Shown: piece after piece, positions 1 through 5,768 of the stretch
Layout: every line of letters begins with the position of its first letter
Position numbering within the stretch: position 1 is the stretch's first letter
Assembly (NCBI GenBank): GCA_017462145.1
Contig: JAFTRT010000202.1
Coordinates: 1-6,488 of the forward strand
Length of the DNA stretch: 6,488 nucleotides
Direction: 5' to 3'
Origin: Clostridia bacterium
Lineage (GTDB): Bacteria; Bacillota_A; Clostridia; Oscillospirales; CAG-272
The notes under the pieces: model-generated
Databases searched by the model: none
Seen by the model: the letters and a program-made list of their open reading frames with translations, nothing else
What the model was told of the DNA's origin: nothing
Position numbers and translations under genes: made by a program

Positions 1-70
1 CTTGGGGCGGAATCGAACCACCGACACTGTGATTTTCAGTCACATGCTCTACCTACTGAGCTACCAAGGC
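1..70 (-). tRNA. tRNA-Phe (GAA), 3' end cut by window edge
   Basis: On the minus strand the sequence folds as a tRNA: acceptor 5' strand GCCTTGG, D stem GCTC/GAGC, anticodon stem TGTGA/TCACA with loop CTGAAAA (anticodon GAA, Phe), and T stem GGTGG/CCGCC around TTCGATT. Only the first five bases of the 3' acceptor strand (CCAAG) lie in the window; the last two paired bases, the discriminator and the CCA position are outside. It is the last visible member of the Val-Asp-Phe cluster, three bases after tRNA-Asp, so it is probably processed from the same transcript. All visible stems pair well. Confidence 0.95.
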
Positions 71-73
71 TTA

Positions 74-150
74 TGGCGATCCGGAAGGGGCTCGAACCCT
101 CGACCTCCAGCGTGACAGGCTGGCGTACTAACCAACTGAACTACCGGGCC
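74..150 (-). tRNA. tRNA-Asp (GTC), with two mismatched stem pairs
   Basis: The minus strand shows anticodon stem CCAGC/GCTGG with loop CTGTCAC (anticodon GTC, Asp), T stem GAGGG/CCCTT around TTCGAGC, discriminator G and an encoded CCA. G34 and G73 fit the known identity set for aspartyl-tRNA synthetase. Two pairs look wrong. In the acceptor, 5' GGCCCGG faces 3'-side CCGGATC, giving a C3/A70 mismatch next to a G2-U71 wobble. In the D stem, GTTC faces GTAC, giving U12/U23. It lies in the transcript between tRNA-Val and tRNA-Phe. The gene is clearly tRNA-Asp; whether this copy is fully functional is less sure. Confidence 0.93.
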
Positions 151-155
151 AAAAG

Positions 156-231
156 TGGTGGGAACAATAGGGCTCGAACCTATGACCCTCTGCTTGTAAG
201 GCAGATGCTCTCCCAACTGAGCTATGCTCCC
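156..231 (-). tRNA. tRNA-Val (TAC)
   Basis: A 76-nt cloverleaf on the minus strand: acceptor GGGAGCA with TGTTCCC (one G-U pair), D stem GCTC/GAGC, anticodon stem TCTGC/GCAGA with loop CTTACAA (anticodon TAC, Val), T stem ATAGG/CCTAT around TTCGAGC, discriminator A and an encoded CCA. All stems pair. It is the first tRNA of the cluster, about 30 nt downstream of the inner of two promoters. Confidence 0.96.
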
Positions 232-261
232 TTGTTCCGAACGTCTTTCGGCGACTTTGAT

Positions 262-290
262 ATTTTACCATACTCTTGCGAGTTTGTCAA
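262..290 (-). promoter_or_regulatory. Inner sigma-A promoter of the tRNA operon
   Basis: On the minus strand there is a perfect -35 TTGACA (290-285), a 17-nt spacer, and -10 TAAAAT (267-262) preceded by TGG, i.e. an extended -10. The predicted start is about 255, some 20-25 nt before tRNA-Val, so the leader is very short. A long A/T-rich stretch lies directly upstream of the -35, as expected for an UP element. Confidence 0.85.
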
Positions 291-300
291 TACCTTTTTC

Positions 301-332
301 AAAAGTTTTTTTATTTTTTTCAAAAAACTTTT
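301..332. repeat. AT-only inverted repeat between the two tRNA promoters
   Basis: AAAAGTTTTTT (301-311) and AAAAAACTTTT (322-332) are exact inverted copies, 11 bp each, separated by 10 nt. The stem contains a single G-C pair, so as RNA it would be weak. It sits just upstream of the inner promoter's -35, where phased A-tracts or an UP element would act. I see no U-run geometry that makes it a convincing terminator. Confidence 0.4.
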
Positions 333-362
333 TTGTTCGGACATCTGCCGCCAACGTTCCTT

Positions 363-391
363 ATTATACCACCTTCGGCTCGGTTTGTCAA
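363..391 (-). promoter_or_regulatory. Outer sigma-A promoter of the tRNA operon, perfect consensus
   Basis: On the minus strand there is -35 TTGACA (391-386), a 17-nt spacer, and -10 TATAAT (368-363) preceded by TGG. Both hexamers match the consensus exactly and the -10 is extended. The -35 starts only 25 bp after the hslO stop codon, and an A-rich tract fills that gap. It is 101 bp upstream of the inner promoter and has the same architecture. No Rho-independent terminator separates hslO from it, so hslO transcripts may also enter the tRNAs. Confidence 0.88.
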
Positions 392-415
392 TAGCTTTTT
401 TGACTTTTTTATTTT

Positions 416-1315
416 TTATTTTTGAAACATTTTCTCAACGTCCGCTTTGGAAAAATGCTCTTTGCGTCCGCAAAAACGACACGAGACCTCCAACTCCTCA
501 CCCTTGCCCTCTGCCTTTTGCTCGGCCAACATGATTTGAAGCTCCTTTTGCCCCAACGTGATCAATGCACGCTCCACTCGCTCTCGGGTACAATCACAAC
601 GGTATTCCACCTCCAACTCGTCAAATACGTCGTAAGGAATCCCCGCCAACGCCAGATCGGCAATGTTCTGATTGGTCAGACCCTTATCAAAGAGAGCAGA
701 AATATTGGCCAGATTGGGCACGTTCTTTTCCAGTGCATCCACCGTTTCGGGATTGGCAAAAGGAAGCAGTTGAACCAACACGCCTCCTGCGGCACGGCAG
801 CTCCCGTCGGTATCCACCAAAACCCCCAGGGCACACACGGTTGGAATCTGCTCGCTATTGGCATAATAGGCCGCAATGTCCTCTGCGATCTCACCACTGG
901 TCAGCGGGATGGAGCCGCTGTAAGGTTCTCCCTCTCCCATATCCCGAATGATGGTCAAAAGCCCCTGCCCCACAGCGGCACCCACGTCCAGCTTGCCGTT
1001 GGATTTTCTGGGCACGTCTGCATTTGGATTTTGAATATATCCCTTTACGTTACCGTAATAATCTCCCACGGCGATCACACGGCCTGCAGGACCGTCTCCG
1101 CCCACAGTAACGGTAATGGTATCCTCCTTTTCTCCCAACATACAGCCCATCATGGAGGTTACGGTGAGAAGCCGTCCCAGAGCGGCGGTTGCGGTGGGAG
1201 CCGTTTGATGGATCTCAACGACACGGTTTACCATATCGGTGGAACGGATCACGTGAATCCGTGCGCTTCCATCTGCCGTCATGGCACGCAAAATGCAATT
1301 ATCCTGTTGTTTCAT
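416..1315 (-). CDS. hslO: Hsp33 redox-regulated chaperonin
   Basis: Hsp33 is a cytoplasmic holdase chaperone that is inactive when reduced and is switched on by oxidative plus heat stress, when its zinc is released and its cysteines form disulfides. The 299-residue product has the family's usual length of about 290. The C-terminal redox switch is intact: C240-x-C242 and C279-x-x-C282, the CxC...CxxC zinc ligands. The N-terminal domain carries the family pattern with a VGGDGPAG turn (about 71-78), [10 protein letters not shown] (84-93) and a GGVLVQLLP stretch (177-185). The ATG is preceded by an AAAAGGA site about 9 nt upstream. The gene lies 25 nt after the methyltransferase gene and is probably the last protein gene of the murC operon. 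No clear terminator follows; the tRNA promoters begin almost immediately. Confidence 0.96.
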   Translation of the reverse strand: MKQQDNCILRAMTADGSARIHVIRSTDMVNRVVEIHQTAPTATAALGRLLTVTSMMGCMLGEKEDTITVTVGGDGPAGRVIAVGDYYGNVKGYIQNPNADVPRKSNGKLDVGAAVGQGLLTIIRDMGEGEPYSGSIPLTSGEIAEDIAAYYANSEQIPTVCALGVLVDTDGSCRAAGGVLVQLLPFANPETVDALEKNVPNLANISALFDKGLTNQNIADLALAGIPYDVFDELEVEYRCDCTRERVERALITLGQKELQIMLAEQKAEGKGEELEVSCRFCGRKEHFSKADVEKMFQK

Positions 1316-1340
1316 CTTACAATCCTTTTCTTTTTTCTTG

Positions 1341-2108
1341 TTATGATTTCAATGCTCTTGCCACCATATACCAGCGTTCGGTGGTCTCGCACGGCGTTTC
1401 CTCGTTCACATCGGCAAATACACCCAACAACTCAAAGCCACAGGTCGCCAGCATACGCTTCCATTGCTCCATGCTGTAGCACCGCTCCTGTTGGTGCTCA
1501 TCCGAGCGACGATAGCTCCCGTCCTCCTGCTCTTCAAACAGGGACAGATCAAAGTCACACAGTCCGCTGTCCTCATCATAACGGTTTTGCCATCCGCAAT
1601 AGATATTACGGCCGTCCATCACATCCTCCAGTACATACGCACGGTCTCCGTAGACCGTCCGAAAACGGTAGGGCGTATTGACGTCAAACAGGAACAGGCC
1701 GTTGGGATCCAGATAGTTGTGAACCCCTCGCAGGGTCGATTCCACATCCTTTTCCGAAAGGAGATAATTCATGCTGTCCAAGCAGCAGAGCACCGCTCCC
1801 ACCGTTCCGTACAGTTCAAAGGAACGCATATCCTGACACAGATATAAAATTCCCATTCCCTCGCTTTTATCGTAGGCCTCTCCCAGCATGGAATCGCTTC
1901 CGTCCACGCCGATCATATCATAGCCTCTTTTTGCCATCTCACGGGTCATACGCCCCGTCCCGCAGGCCAAATCCAACACCAACTCCGGGCGAGAGGAGCA
2001 GTAACGGTCAAAGCACCGTTCCAAAAAATCCGCCCACGAGCCATAGTCGATTTCTTCGTTCAGGACATCGTAAACGCCTGCAATGGCATCATATCCTTCG
2101 CAACCCAT
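1341..2108 (-). CDS. Class I SAM-dependent methyltransferase, YqeM-like
   Basis: The 255-residue protein is a Rossmann-fold class I methyltransferase. Motif I (SAM-binding loop) is VLDLACGTG at 44-52. The acidic residue ending strand 2 is in [10 protein letters not shown] (66-75), followed by a QDMRSF segment (about 92) and [10 protein letters not shown], the position of motif IV. The N-terminus ([11 protein letters not shown]) and the CCxDSxNYL block resemble B. subtilis YqeM from memory; that protein's substrate is not established, so none is assigned here. The start lies 3 nt after the murC stop, and its AAGGAG ribosome binding site sits inside the last murC codons, so translation is probably coupled to murC. 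The product is predicted to be cytosolic; there is no signal peptide or membrane segment. Confidence 0.9.
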   Translation of the reverse strand: MGCEGYDAIAGVYDVLNEEIDYGSWADFLERCFDRYCSSRPELVLDLACGTGRMTREMAKRGYDMIGVDGSDSMLGEAYDKSEGMGILYLCQDMRSFELYGTVGAVLCCLDSMNYLLSEKDVESTLRGVHNYLDPNGLFLFDVNTPYRFRTVYGDRAYVLEDVMDGRNIYCGWQNRYDEDSGLCDFDLSLFEEQEDGSYRRSDEHQQERCYSMEQWKRMLATCGFELLGVFADVNEETPCETTERWYMVARALKS

Positions 2109-2111
2109 CTG

Positions 2112-3533
2112 TTACTCCTTTTGTGCAAATTCATCCATCAGCAAAGGGAACATACGATCACTATCCCCTGCCCCCATGATCACGGCAACGTCGCCCTGCT
2201 TCAACTCCTTCACAAGACGCTCTGCCGCATCCGAAAATCCGTCGGTAGCAACGGCATGCATCCCCACAGCCTTTGCCACACAAGAGGCACTCATCCCCAA
2301 AGAATCGGTCTCTCTGGCGGGATAGATGGGAAGAATCCACACCCGATCCACCAGGGAAAATGCATCGCCGAAGCGATCCAACAAAGCAGCTGTCCGAGAA
2401 TACGTATGGGGCTGAAAAACGCAAAACAACCGTCCGCCCTCTGCCGTCATCTTACGGGCACCTTCCAGAGTGGCCTTGACCTCGGTTGGATGGTGGCCGT
2501 AGTCGTCATACAAAGAAGCCCCTCGGCAGCTTCCCCGATATTCCATCCGCCGTGCGGCTCCGCTAAAAGAGGCAAGGCCATCCTCAATTGCTTCGCCGGA
2601 CAGACCGCAAAGCCAAGCGGCGCCTGCCGTCGCCAAGGCATTATAGACGTTATACCGTCCCGTAACCGCCAAAGCCACGTGACAGAACCGTTGACCAAAC
2701 AGCAGCAGATCAAACGAATAGCATCCGCCCGTCTCTTTCAGCTCTACTGCCCGTAGATCTGCCGTCGGGGAATCGATCCCAAAGGTCAGAACCCGACCTC
2801 GGTAGGCTTTCCGCAGCTCCATCACACGGGGATCGTCTCCGTTCAGAACCGCCGAGCCACCCGTTCCCGTTTTTGCCAAAAAGCGAGAGAAAGAGTCCAT
2901 GATCTGCTCCATACTGTGAAAATAATCCACGTGATCCATTTCCACGTTGAGTACCACTGCTACAGTGGGATTGAAATCCAAAAAAGAGTCCATGTACTCG
3001 CAGGCTTCAAATACAAAATGTCGGCGTCCACCGATGCGGTACGCACCGCCCATTTCCTTGAGTGCTGCGCCCGAAAGCACGGTGGGATCTGCGCCTCCTC
3101 GCAAAAGAGTCAAGGCGCACATGGAAGTACAGGTGCTTTTTCCGTGCATTCCGGAAATACCGACCCGATTCTCATAATCCATCATCAGATATCCCATATA
3201 ATCCGAACGGGAGATGCAGGGGATTCCCCGCTCCTTTGCTCGCACGTACTCCGGATTATCGGCAGAAATTGCCACGGTATAAACCAAGGCATCGTATGCC
3301 TCCACCTGTTCTTCTTTGTGCCCGTAAAATAGGCAGATTCCTTCCTGTTGCAAGCGTCTTGTCAAGGCCGTCTCGGTTCGATCCGATCCGCCCACACAAA
3401 AGCCTCTTTGCTTGGAGATCAAGGCCAGAGAGGACATATTGATACCGCCGATCCCCACAAAATAAATGCTGTTGCAATGTTGCAGCAAACGGGCGATCTC
3501 ACAAGCCCCGAAATGTGTATTTTCAATTGCCAC
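2112..3533 (-). CDS. murC: UDP-N-acetylmuramate--L-alanine ligase MurC
   Basis: MurC adds L-alanine to UDP-MurNAc using ATP, the first peptide step of peptidoglycan precursor synthesis in the cytoplasm. The 473 residues match the usual length. Visible landmarks are the N-terminal UDP-binding loop VGIGGINMS (26-34), the ATP P-loop GMHGKST (128-134), EACEY (176-180) typical of Firmicute MurC, NVEMDHVDYF (196-205), the GRYNVYNALA segment (292-301), ARRMEYRG (327-334), YDDYGHHPTEV (342-352) and FQPHTYSRT (373-381). The start codon is GTG, supported by AGGGAGG seven nt upstream and by the distance to the first glycine loop. It is the first gene of an operon with the methyltransferase and hslO. The P-loop is GMHGKST rather than the commoner GTHGKTT, which still keeps the GKS/T core. 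The identification is firm. Confidence 0.97.
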   Translation of the reverse strand: MAIENTHFGACEIARLLQHCNSIYFVGIGGINMSSLALISKQRGFCVGGSDRTETALTRRLQQEGICLFYGHKEEQVEAYDALVYTVAISADNPEYVRAKERGIPCISRSDYMGYLMMDYENRVGISGMHGKSTCTSMCALTLLRGGADPTVLSGAALKEMGGAYRIGGRRHFVFEACEYMDSFLDFNPTVAVVLNVEMDHVDYFHSMEQIMDSFSRFLAKTGTGGSAVLNGDDPRVMELRKAYRGRVLTFGIDSPTADLRAVELKETGGCYSFDLLLFGQRFCHVALAVTGRYNVYNALATAGAAWLCGLSGEAIEDGLASFSGAARRMEYRGSCRGASLYDDYGHHPTEVKATLEGARKMTAEGGRLFCVFQPHTYSRTAALLDRFGDAFSLVDRVWILPIYPARETDSLGMSASCVAKAVGMHAVATDGFSDAAERLVKELKQGDVAVIMGAGDSDRMFPLLMDEFAQKE

Positions 3534-3554
3534 AGGCCCACCTCCCTTTCCATC

Positions 3555-3569
3555 GGGTCCTTTCGACCC
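3555..3569 (-). promoter_or_regulatory. Small hairpin in the murC leader
   Basis: GGGTC (3569-3565 read on the minus strand) pairs with GACCC (3559-3555) across the 5-nt loop GAAAG, ending about 8 nt upstream of the murC ribosome binding site. It is a short GC-rich stem in an otherwise A-rich leader. It could affect translation initiation of murC, but it is only 5 bp and there is no U-run. I could not find a convincing -35/-10 pair for murC in 3570-3778. Confidence 0.3.
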
Positions 3570-3683
3570 CTTATGCGACCGTTCTCAAATTTACTTCCAA
3601 AAGCGACATTTCGCCCTTCAAAAAAATCAAACTCGTTCACACAAAAAACGCATTTCCATTGTATAACGGTCAAAGAAGAATTG

Positions 3684-3689
3684 TATAAT
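3684..3689 (+). promoter_or_regulatory. Probable -10 element of the spoVG promoter
   Basis: A perfect TATAAT sits 90 nt upstream of the spoVG start, giving a leader of about 80 nt. The best -35 candidate is TTGTAT at 3659-3664, only three matches to consensus and 19 nt away, so the promoter may be weak or activator-dependent. TTGTATAA occurs twice (3659-3666 and 3681-3688), 22 bp apart. In B. subtilis spoVG is a classic sigma-H gene; I looked for a sigma-H pair (RNAGGAWWW / RNNGAATWW) and found only a partial -10-like GAAGAATT at 3675-3682. Confidence 0.5.
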
Positions 3690-3711
3690 ATCGTTAGGAT
3701 GAAAGAAGCGA

Positions 3712-3726
3712 GGTGCCATCGGCACT
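3712..3726 (+). promoter_or_regulatory. Hairpin in the spoVG 5' leader
   Basis: GGTGCC (3712-3717) pairs with GGCACT (3721-3726), five Watson-Crick pairs plus one G-U, across the three-base loop ATC. A second small stem, CGCA/TGCG at 3751-3761, lies just before the ribosome binding site. Together they could tune spoVG translation. The evidence is only base pairing, so the function is open. Confidence 0.3.
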
Positions 3727-3778
3727 CCGTTTCCGAAAGAAGACAAAATACGCACGATGCGCAATGGAGGAAAAACGT

Positions 3779-4084
3779 ATGCAGATCACAGATATCAAAG
3801 TTCGCAAGCTTTTTGATGAAGGCCCTATGAAGGCCATCGTATCGGTTACATTTGACGGTCAATTGGCCGTCCATGACATCAAGGTCATTCACGCCAGAGA
3901 TAAATTCTTTATCGTGATGCCCAGCCGCAAAAACCCCGACGAAACTTATCGGGATATCGTACACCCCATCAACGCTTCATTCCGATCTCTGTTGGAAGAG
4001 GCGGTGATTTCCGCTTATCAAACCGAGTTGGAAACAGCCGCTAACGCAGAACCCCTGCCCGAAGCCGACGTTCAACCGGTATGA
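3779..4084 (+). CDS. spoVG: SpoVG, RNA/DNA-binding regulator
   Basis: SpoVG is a small nucleic-acid-binding regulator. In Bacillus it affects septation and sporulation, and in other Firmicutes it affects virulence and envelope genes. The 101-residue product aligns by eye along its length with B. subtilis SpoVG: MQITDIKVR start, MKAIVSVTFDGQLAVHDIKVI (17-37), FFIVMPSRKNPDETYRDI (43-60), VHPINASFR (61-69), then a helix LLEEAVISAY. The C-terminal tail (about 82-101) is Ala/Glu/Pro-rich and probably disordered. The ATG at 3779 is chosen because GGAGG lies at 3766-3770, eight nt upstream. An upstream in-frame ATG at 3764 overlaps that site and would add only MEEKR. The gene is divergent from murC, a neighbourhood I recall from other Clostridia. 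Confidence 0.95.
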   Translation: MQITDIKVRKLFDEGPMKAIVSVTFDGQLAVHDIKVIHARDKFFIVMPSRKNPDETYRDIVHPINASFRSLLEEAVISAYQTELETAANAEPLPEADVQPV

Positions 4085-4092
4085 GCAAATCC

Positions 4093-4126
4093 AAGTCCTT
4101 GCCGCATCTGCGGCAAGGACTTTTTT
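4093..4126 (+). terminator. Rho-independent terminator of spoVG
   Basis: A perfect 13-bp stem, AAGTCCTTGCCGC (4093-4105) with GCGGCAAGGACTT (4110-4122), encloses the loop ATCT and is followed by a T-run through 4126. It begins 8 nt after the spoVG stop. Read on the minus strand the hairpin also forms, but it is followed by TTGGATTTGC, a poor U-tract, so it mainly serves the plus strand. The convergent phosphoesterase gene stops exactly at the edge of the T-run (4127). Confidence 0.95.
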
Positions 4127-4651
4127 CTATGACAGCCGACCGAAAGACAACAGCAGATCTTTGCCTTGGATGGTGATCACGCCATAAGAGGGCGAAGCTC
4201 CGGAGGGTCTGCCAACACTTCCCGGATTCATGATCCACAAAGGACGAGGCAGTATGATTTCGCCCACATAGGTACCTGCAGGCAGATATCGCTCCTCCCG
4301 AAGATGCGTATGACCGTACAACAGCACGTCAGCCTTCACCTGTACCGCACGTGCCACCGCCTGCTCGATTCCCGATTTGACCGAACGGGTATGGCCGTGC
4401 ATCATCAAGATAGTATATGCACCGAAGGACAAAATTTGTTCTTCTTGATATCGGAACCCATCCGCAGATCCAAACATATCGCAATTTCCCCGAACTGCCT
4501 CCAGGGGCAGCCCAAGCTCATCGGCAACCGAAATTGCTTCTCTCAACCCATCCCCCAAAAACAGAACGGCACGCACGTTCCAATGAGCGGACATCACCTC
4601 AAGCAACCGCTCCCGTCTGCCGTGAGAATCGGACAGCACCAACAACTCCAT
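4127..4651 (-). CDS. YfcE/MJ0936-type metallophosphoesterase
   Basis: The 174-residue product is a calcineurin-like metal-dependent phosphodiesterase of the small YfcE/MJ0936 (B. subtilis YsnB) type. All metal-ligand motifs are present: D-x-H in SDSHG (D8, H10), GD in FLGDG (D34), GNCD (N56), HGH (H85, H87) and GHTH (H114, H116), then NPGS (142-145). Relatives cleave model phosphodiesters; the natural substrate is generally unknown, so none is given. An in-frame TAA lies two codons before the ATG, fixing the start, and the family starts the same way. The ribosome binding site is poor: the nearest GAGG is 14 nt upstream. Expression probably depends on coupling to the preceding kinase frame, which would end at that same TAA if its internal TAG were absent. 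The stop codon here is TAG. Confidence 0.92.
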   Translation of the reverse strand: MELLVLSDSHGRRERLLEVMSAHWNVRAVLFLGDGLREAISVADELGLPLEAVRGNCDMFGSADGFRYQEEQILSFGAYTILMMHGHTRSVKSGIEQAVARAVQVKADVLLYGHTHLREERYLPAGTYVGEIILPRPLWIMNPGSVGRPSGASPSYGVITIQGKDLLLSFGRLS

Positions 4652-4654
4652 TGC

Positions 4655-4753
4655 TTACTGTATCGCCTCGGCCGTTCGAAGCACACTTCCCTTGGGCGTT
4701 GCCCCCGACGGAACCAAGAACCGAAGCGCTCCCTTTTCTACCGAAAGGCGGAG
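4655..4753 (-). other. Detached C-terminal segment of the lipid kinase, downstream of an in-frame TAG
   Basis: Reading the kinase frame past its TAG (4756-4754) gives 32 sense codons and then TAA at 4657-4655. The segment includes VEKGALRFLVPSG, matching the usual C-terminal end of YegS/DgkB-type kinases (a GALR-x-LVP strand after the DGE motif). There is no ATG or ribosome binding site for it to be a separate gene. Its end lies 3 nt before the phosphoesterase ATG. I read it as the missing tail of the kinase, cut off by a nonsense codon or reached by readthrough. Confidence 0.8.
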
Positions 4754-5614
4754 CTACTTCAGCTTTTTCAGTTCTCCGTCGATTCTGACGTTCATGGGTT
4801 TAGACAGAACCATGTGGATGCGTTCACTCTTCACGTGATCAATGATATGACTGAATTTTTCCCGCAGGTGTGTTCCTTTTTTATAGCTTCCCACCAGCTT
4901 CAAAAACTGGAGTCGGGTCACATCCTTGACCTCAATGCAATCCAAACAGCCGTCAAACAGTGAGGCCTTGGGATTGGAATGGAAGCCACCGCCGCAGAAA
5001 TTTCCGTTGGCAACCGTCGTCAGAAGCATTTTTTTGTTTTGATAAGATCCCTCATCACGAGCAAGATCCATGGTAACCCCCGGTTTTTTTGCCAAGCAAA
5101 GAACCAATCCTGCCACGTAAGCCAGCTTAGACGGAAGCCATTTTTTTCCCGAAAGCTCTTCTTTCTTGGCTACGACCTCGCTATCAAAGCCAATGTTGAT
5201 CATATTGACGGCATAGCATTCGTTACAGCGGATCAGATCCATCTCATAAACCGTGGCATCCAATTGAGCATCCGGTTCCAAAAAAAGCTCGGAATGTTCG
5301 AAATTACGAACAAAGTCGTTTCCCGTTCCAATGGGCATCAGACCAACGGCAATTCCCTCTCGATTGGGCAGTTTCATCAAACCGTTGACCGTTTCGCAAA
5401 GCGTACCGTCTCCACCGCAGGCAAAAAAGGCCACCTCTCCGTCTCGTTCCTCACTCATACGGCGAATATAGGCCGCAGAATCCTCCGGACTTTCGGGCAT
5501 AAAAATGTCAAACTTGACCTCGTTGCGAGCACAGCTTTGCTCCACCCGTTCCTTGAGACTTTGGGCCAGAAGTCCTTTTCCTGCTCTGGGATTGATGATA
5601 AAACAACGCTTCAT
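4754..5614 (-). CDS. Diacylglycerol/lipid kinase, YegS/DgkB type, truncated by in-frame TAG
   Basis: Members of this family phosphorylate diacylglycerol or related lipids with ATP at the inner membrane face, recycling lipid into phosphatidate. Counting from the chosen start, the 286 residues show the N-terminal INPRAGKG (7-14), the nucleotide-binding GGDGTL (67-72), PIGTGNDF (94-101), NIGFDSEV (140-147), NGNFCGGGF (203-211), DGCLD (221-225) and RIDGE (277-281). The ATG at 5614 is chosen because AAAGGA lies 8 nt upstream and the family starts just before INP; a frame extension to 5704 runs into the promoter and is ignored. The protein stops five residues after DGE at a TAG, leaving out the final beta-strand found in relatives. 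With readthrough it would be 319 residues, close to the normal length. It is the first gene of a two-gene operon with the phosphoesterase. Confidence 0.9.
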   Translation of the reverse strand: MKRCFIINPRAGKGLLAQSLKERVEQSCARNEVKFDIFMPESPEDSAAYIRRMSEERDGEVAFFACGGDGTLCETVNGLMKLPNREGIAVGLMPIGTGNDFVRNFEHSELFLEPDAQLDATVYEMDLIRCNECYAVNMINIGFDSEVVAKKEELSGKKWLPSKLAYVAGLVLCLAKKPGVTMDLARDEGSYQNKKMLLTTVANGNFCGGGFHSNPKASLFDGCLDCIEVKDVTRLQFLKLVGSYKKGTHLREKFSHIIDHVKSERIHMVLSKPMNVRIDGELKKLK

Positions 5615-5648
5615 AAACAACGTCCTTTCCCTTGACTTTCTTCCTTTC

Positions 5649-5677
5649 ATTATAGCATATTTTCCGAGCTTTGTCCA
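5649..5677 (-). promoter_or_regulatory. Sigma-A promoter of the lipid kinase operon
   Basis: The minus strand carries -35 TGGACA (5677-5672, five of six), a 17-nt spacer and -10 TATAAT (5654-5649) preceded by TGC, an extended -10. The predicted start near 5642 leaves a leader of about 28 nt before the kinase ATG. The design matches the tRNA promoters at the left of the window. Confidence 0.85.
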
Positions 5678-5697
5678 CACATTCTTTGAACTTCCCG

Positions 5698-5726
5698 TCA
5701 ACAAAAAATTCCCAATCGCATATACT
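5698..5726 (+). promoter_or_regulatory. Candidate promoter of the small-gene operon
   Basis: TCAACA (5698-5703, four of six) and TATACT (5721-5726, five of six) are 17 nt apart on the plus strand, about 40 nt upstream of the first small gene and back-to-back with the kinase promoter. The -10 area also reads CATATACT, which fits the loose CATAnnnT core of mother-cell sporulation sigma factors, so the sigma class is uncertain. Confidence 0.4.
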
Positions 5727-5768
5727 GTTCGTGAGCCACATCATCAGCACGTCAAAGGAGGAACCGTT

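Noticed and set aside
422..1681. Long plus-strand open frame of 419 codons opposite hslO and the methyltransferase
   Set aside because: It is the antisense shadow of two genes with complete family motifs, has no ribosome binding site, and its protein is His/Ser/Arg-rich without any domain pattern.
3659..3689. Minus-strand TACAAT boxes considered as the murC promoter
   Set aside because: Neither has a -35 resembling TTGACA at 16-18 nt; the TTGACC nearby lies at the wrong distance.
3419..3964. Minus-strand open frame of 181 codons spanning the murC-spoVG gap
   Set aside because: It overlaps the murC 5' end in another frame and lies antisense to spoVG. No start signal or recognisable motif supports it.
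4694..4704. GGGC/GCCC hairpin between the kinase TAG and the phosphoesterase, considered as a terminator
   Set aside because: Only 4 bp with a 3-nt loop and no U-run, and the stretch is better explained as the continuing kinase reading frame.
4166..4963. Plus-strand open frame of 265 codons opposite the phosphoesterase and kinase end
   Set aside because: Antisense shadow; low-complexity composition, no ribosome binding site, and it covers a region explained by conserved minus-strand motifs.
5615..5704. N-terminal extension of the lipid kinase to an ATG at 5704
   Set aside because: It would place the coding sequence over the promoter at 5649-5677, and AAAGGA sits correctly before the ATG at 5614, where the family's INPRAGKG start follows.
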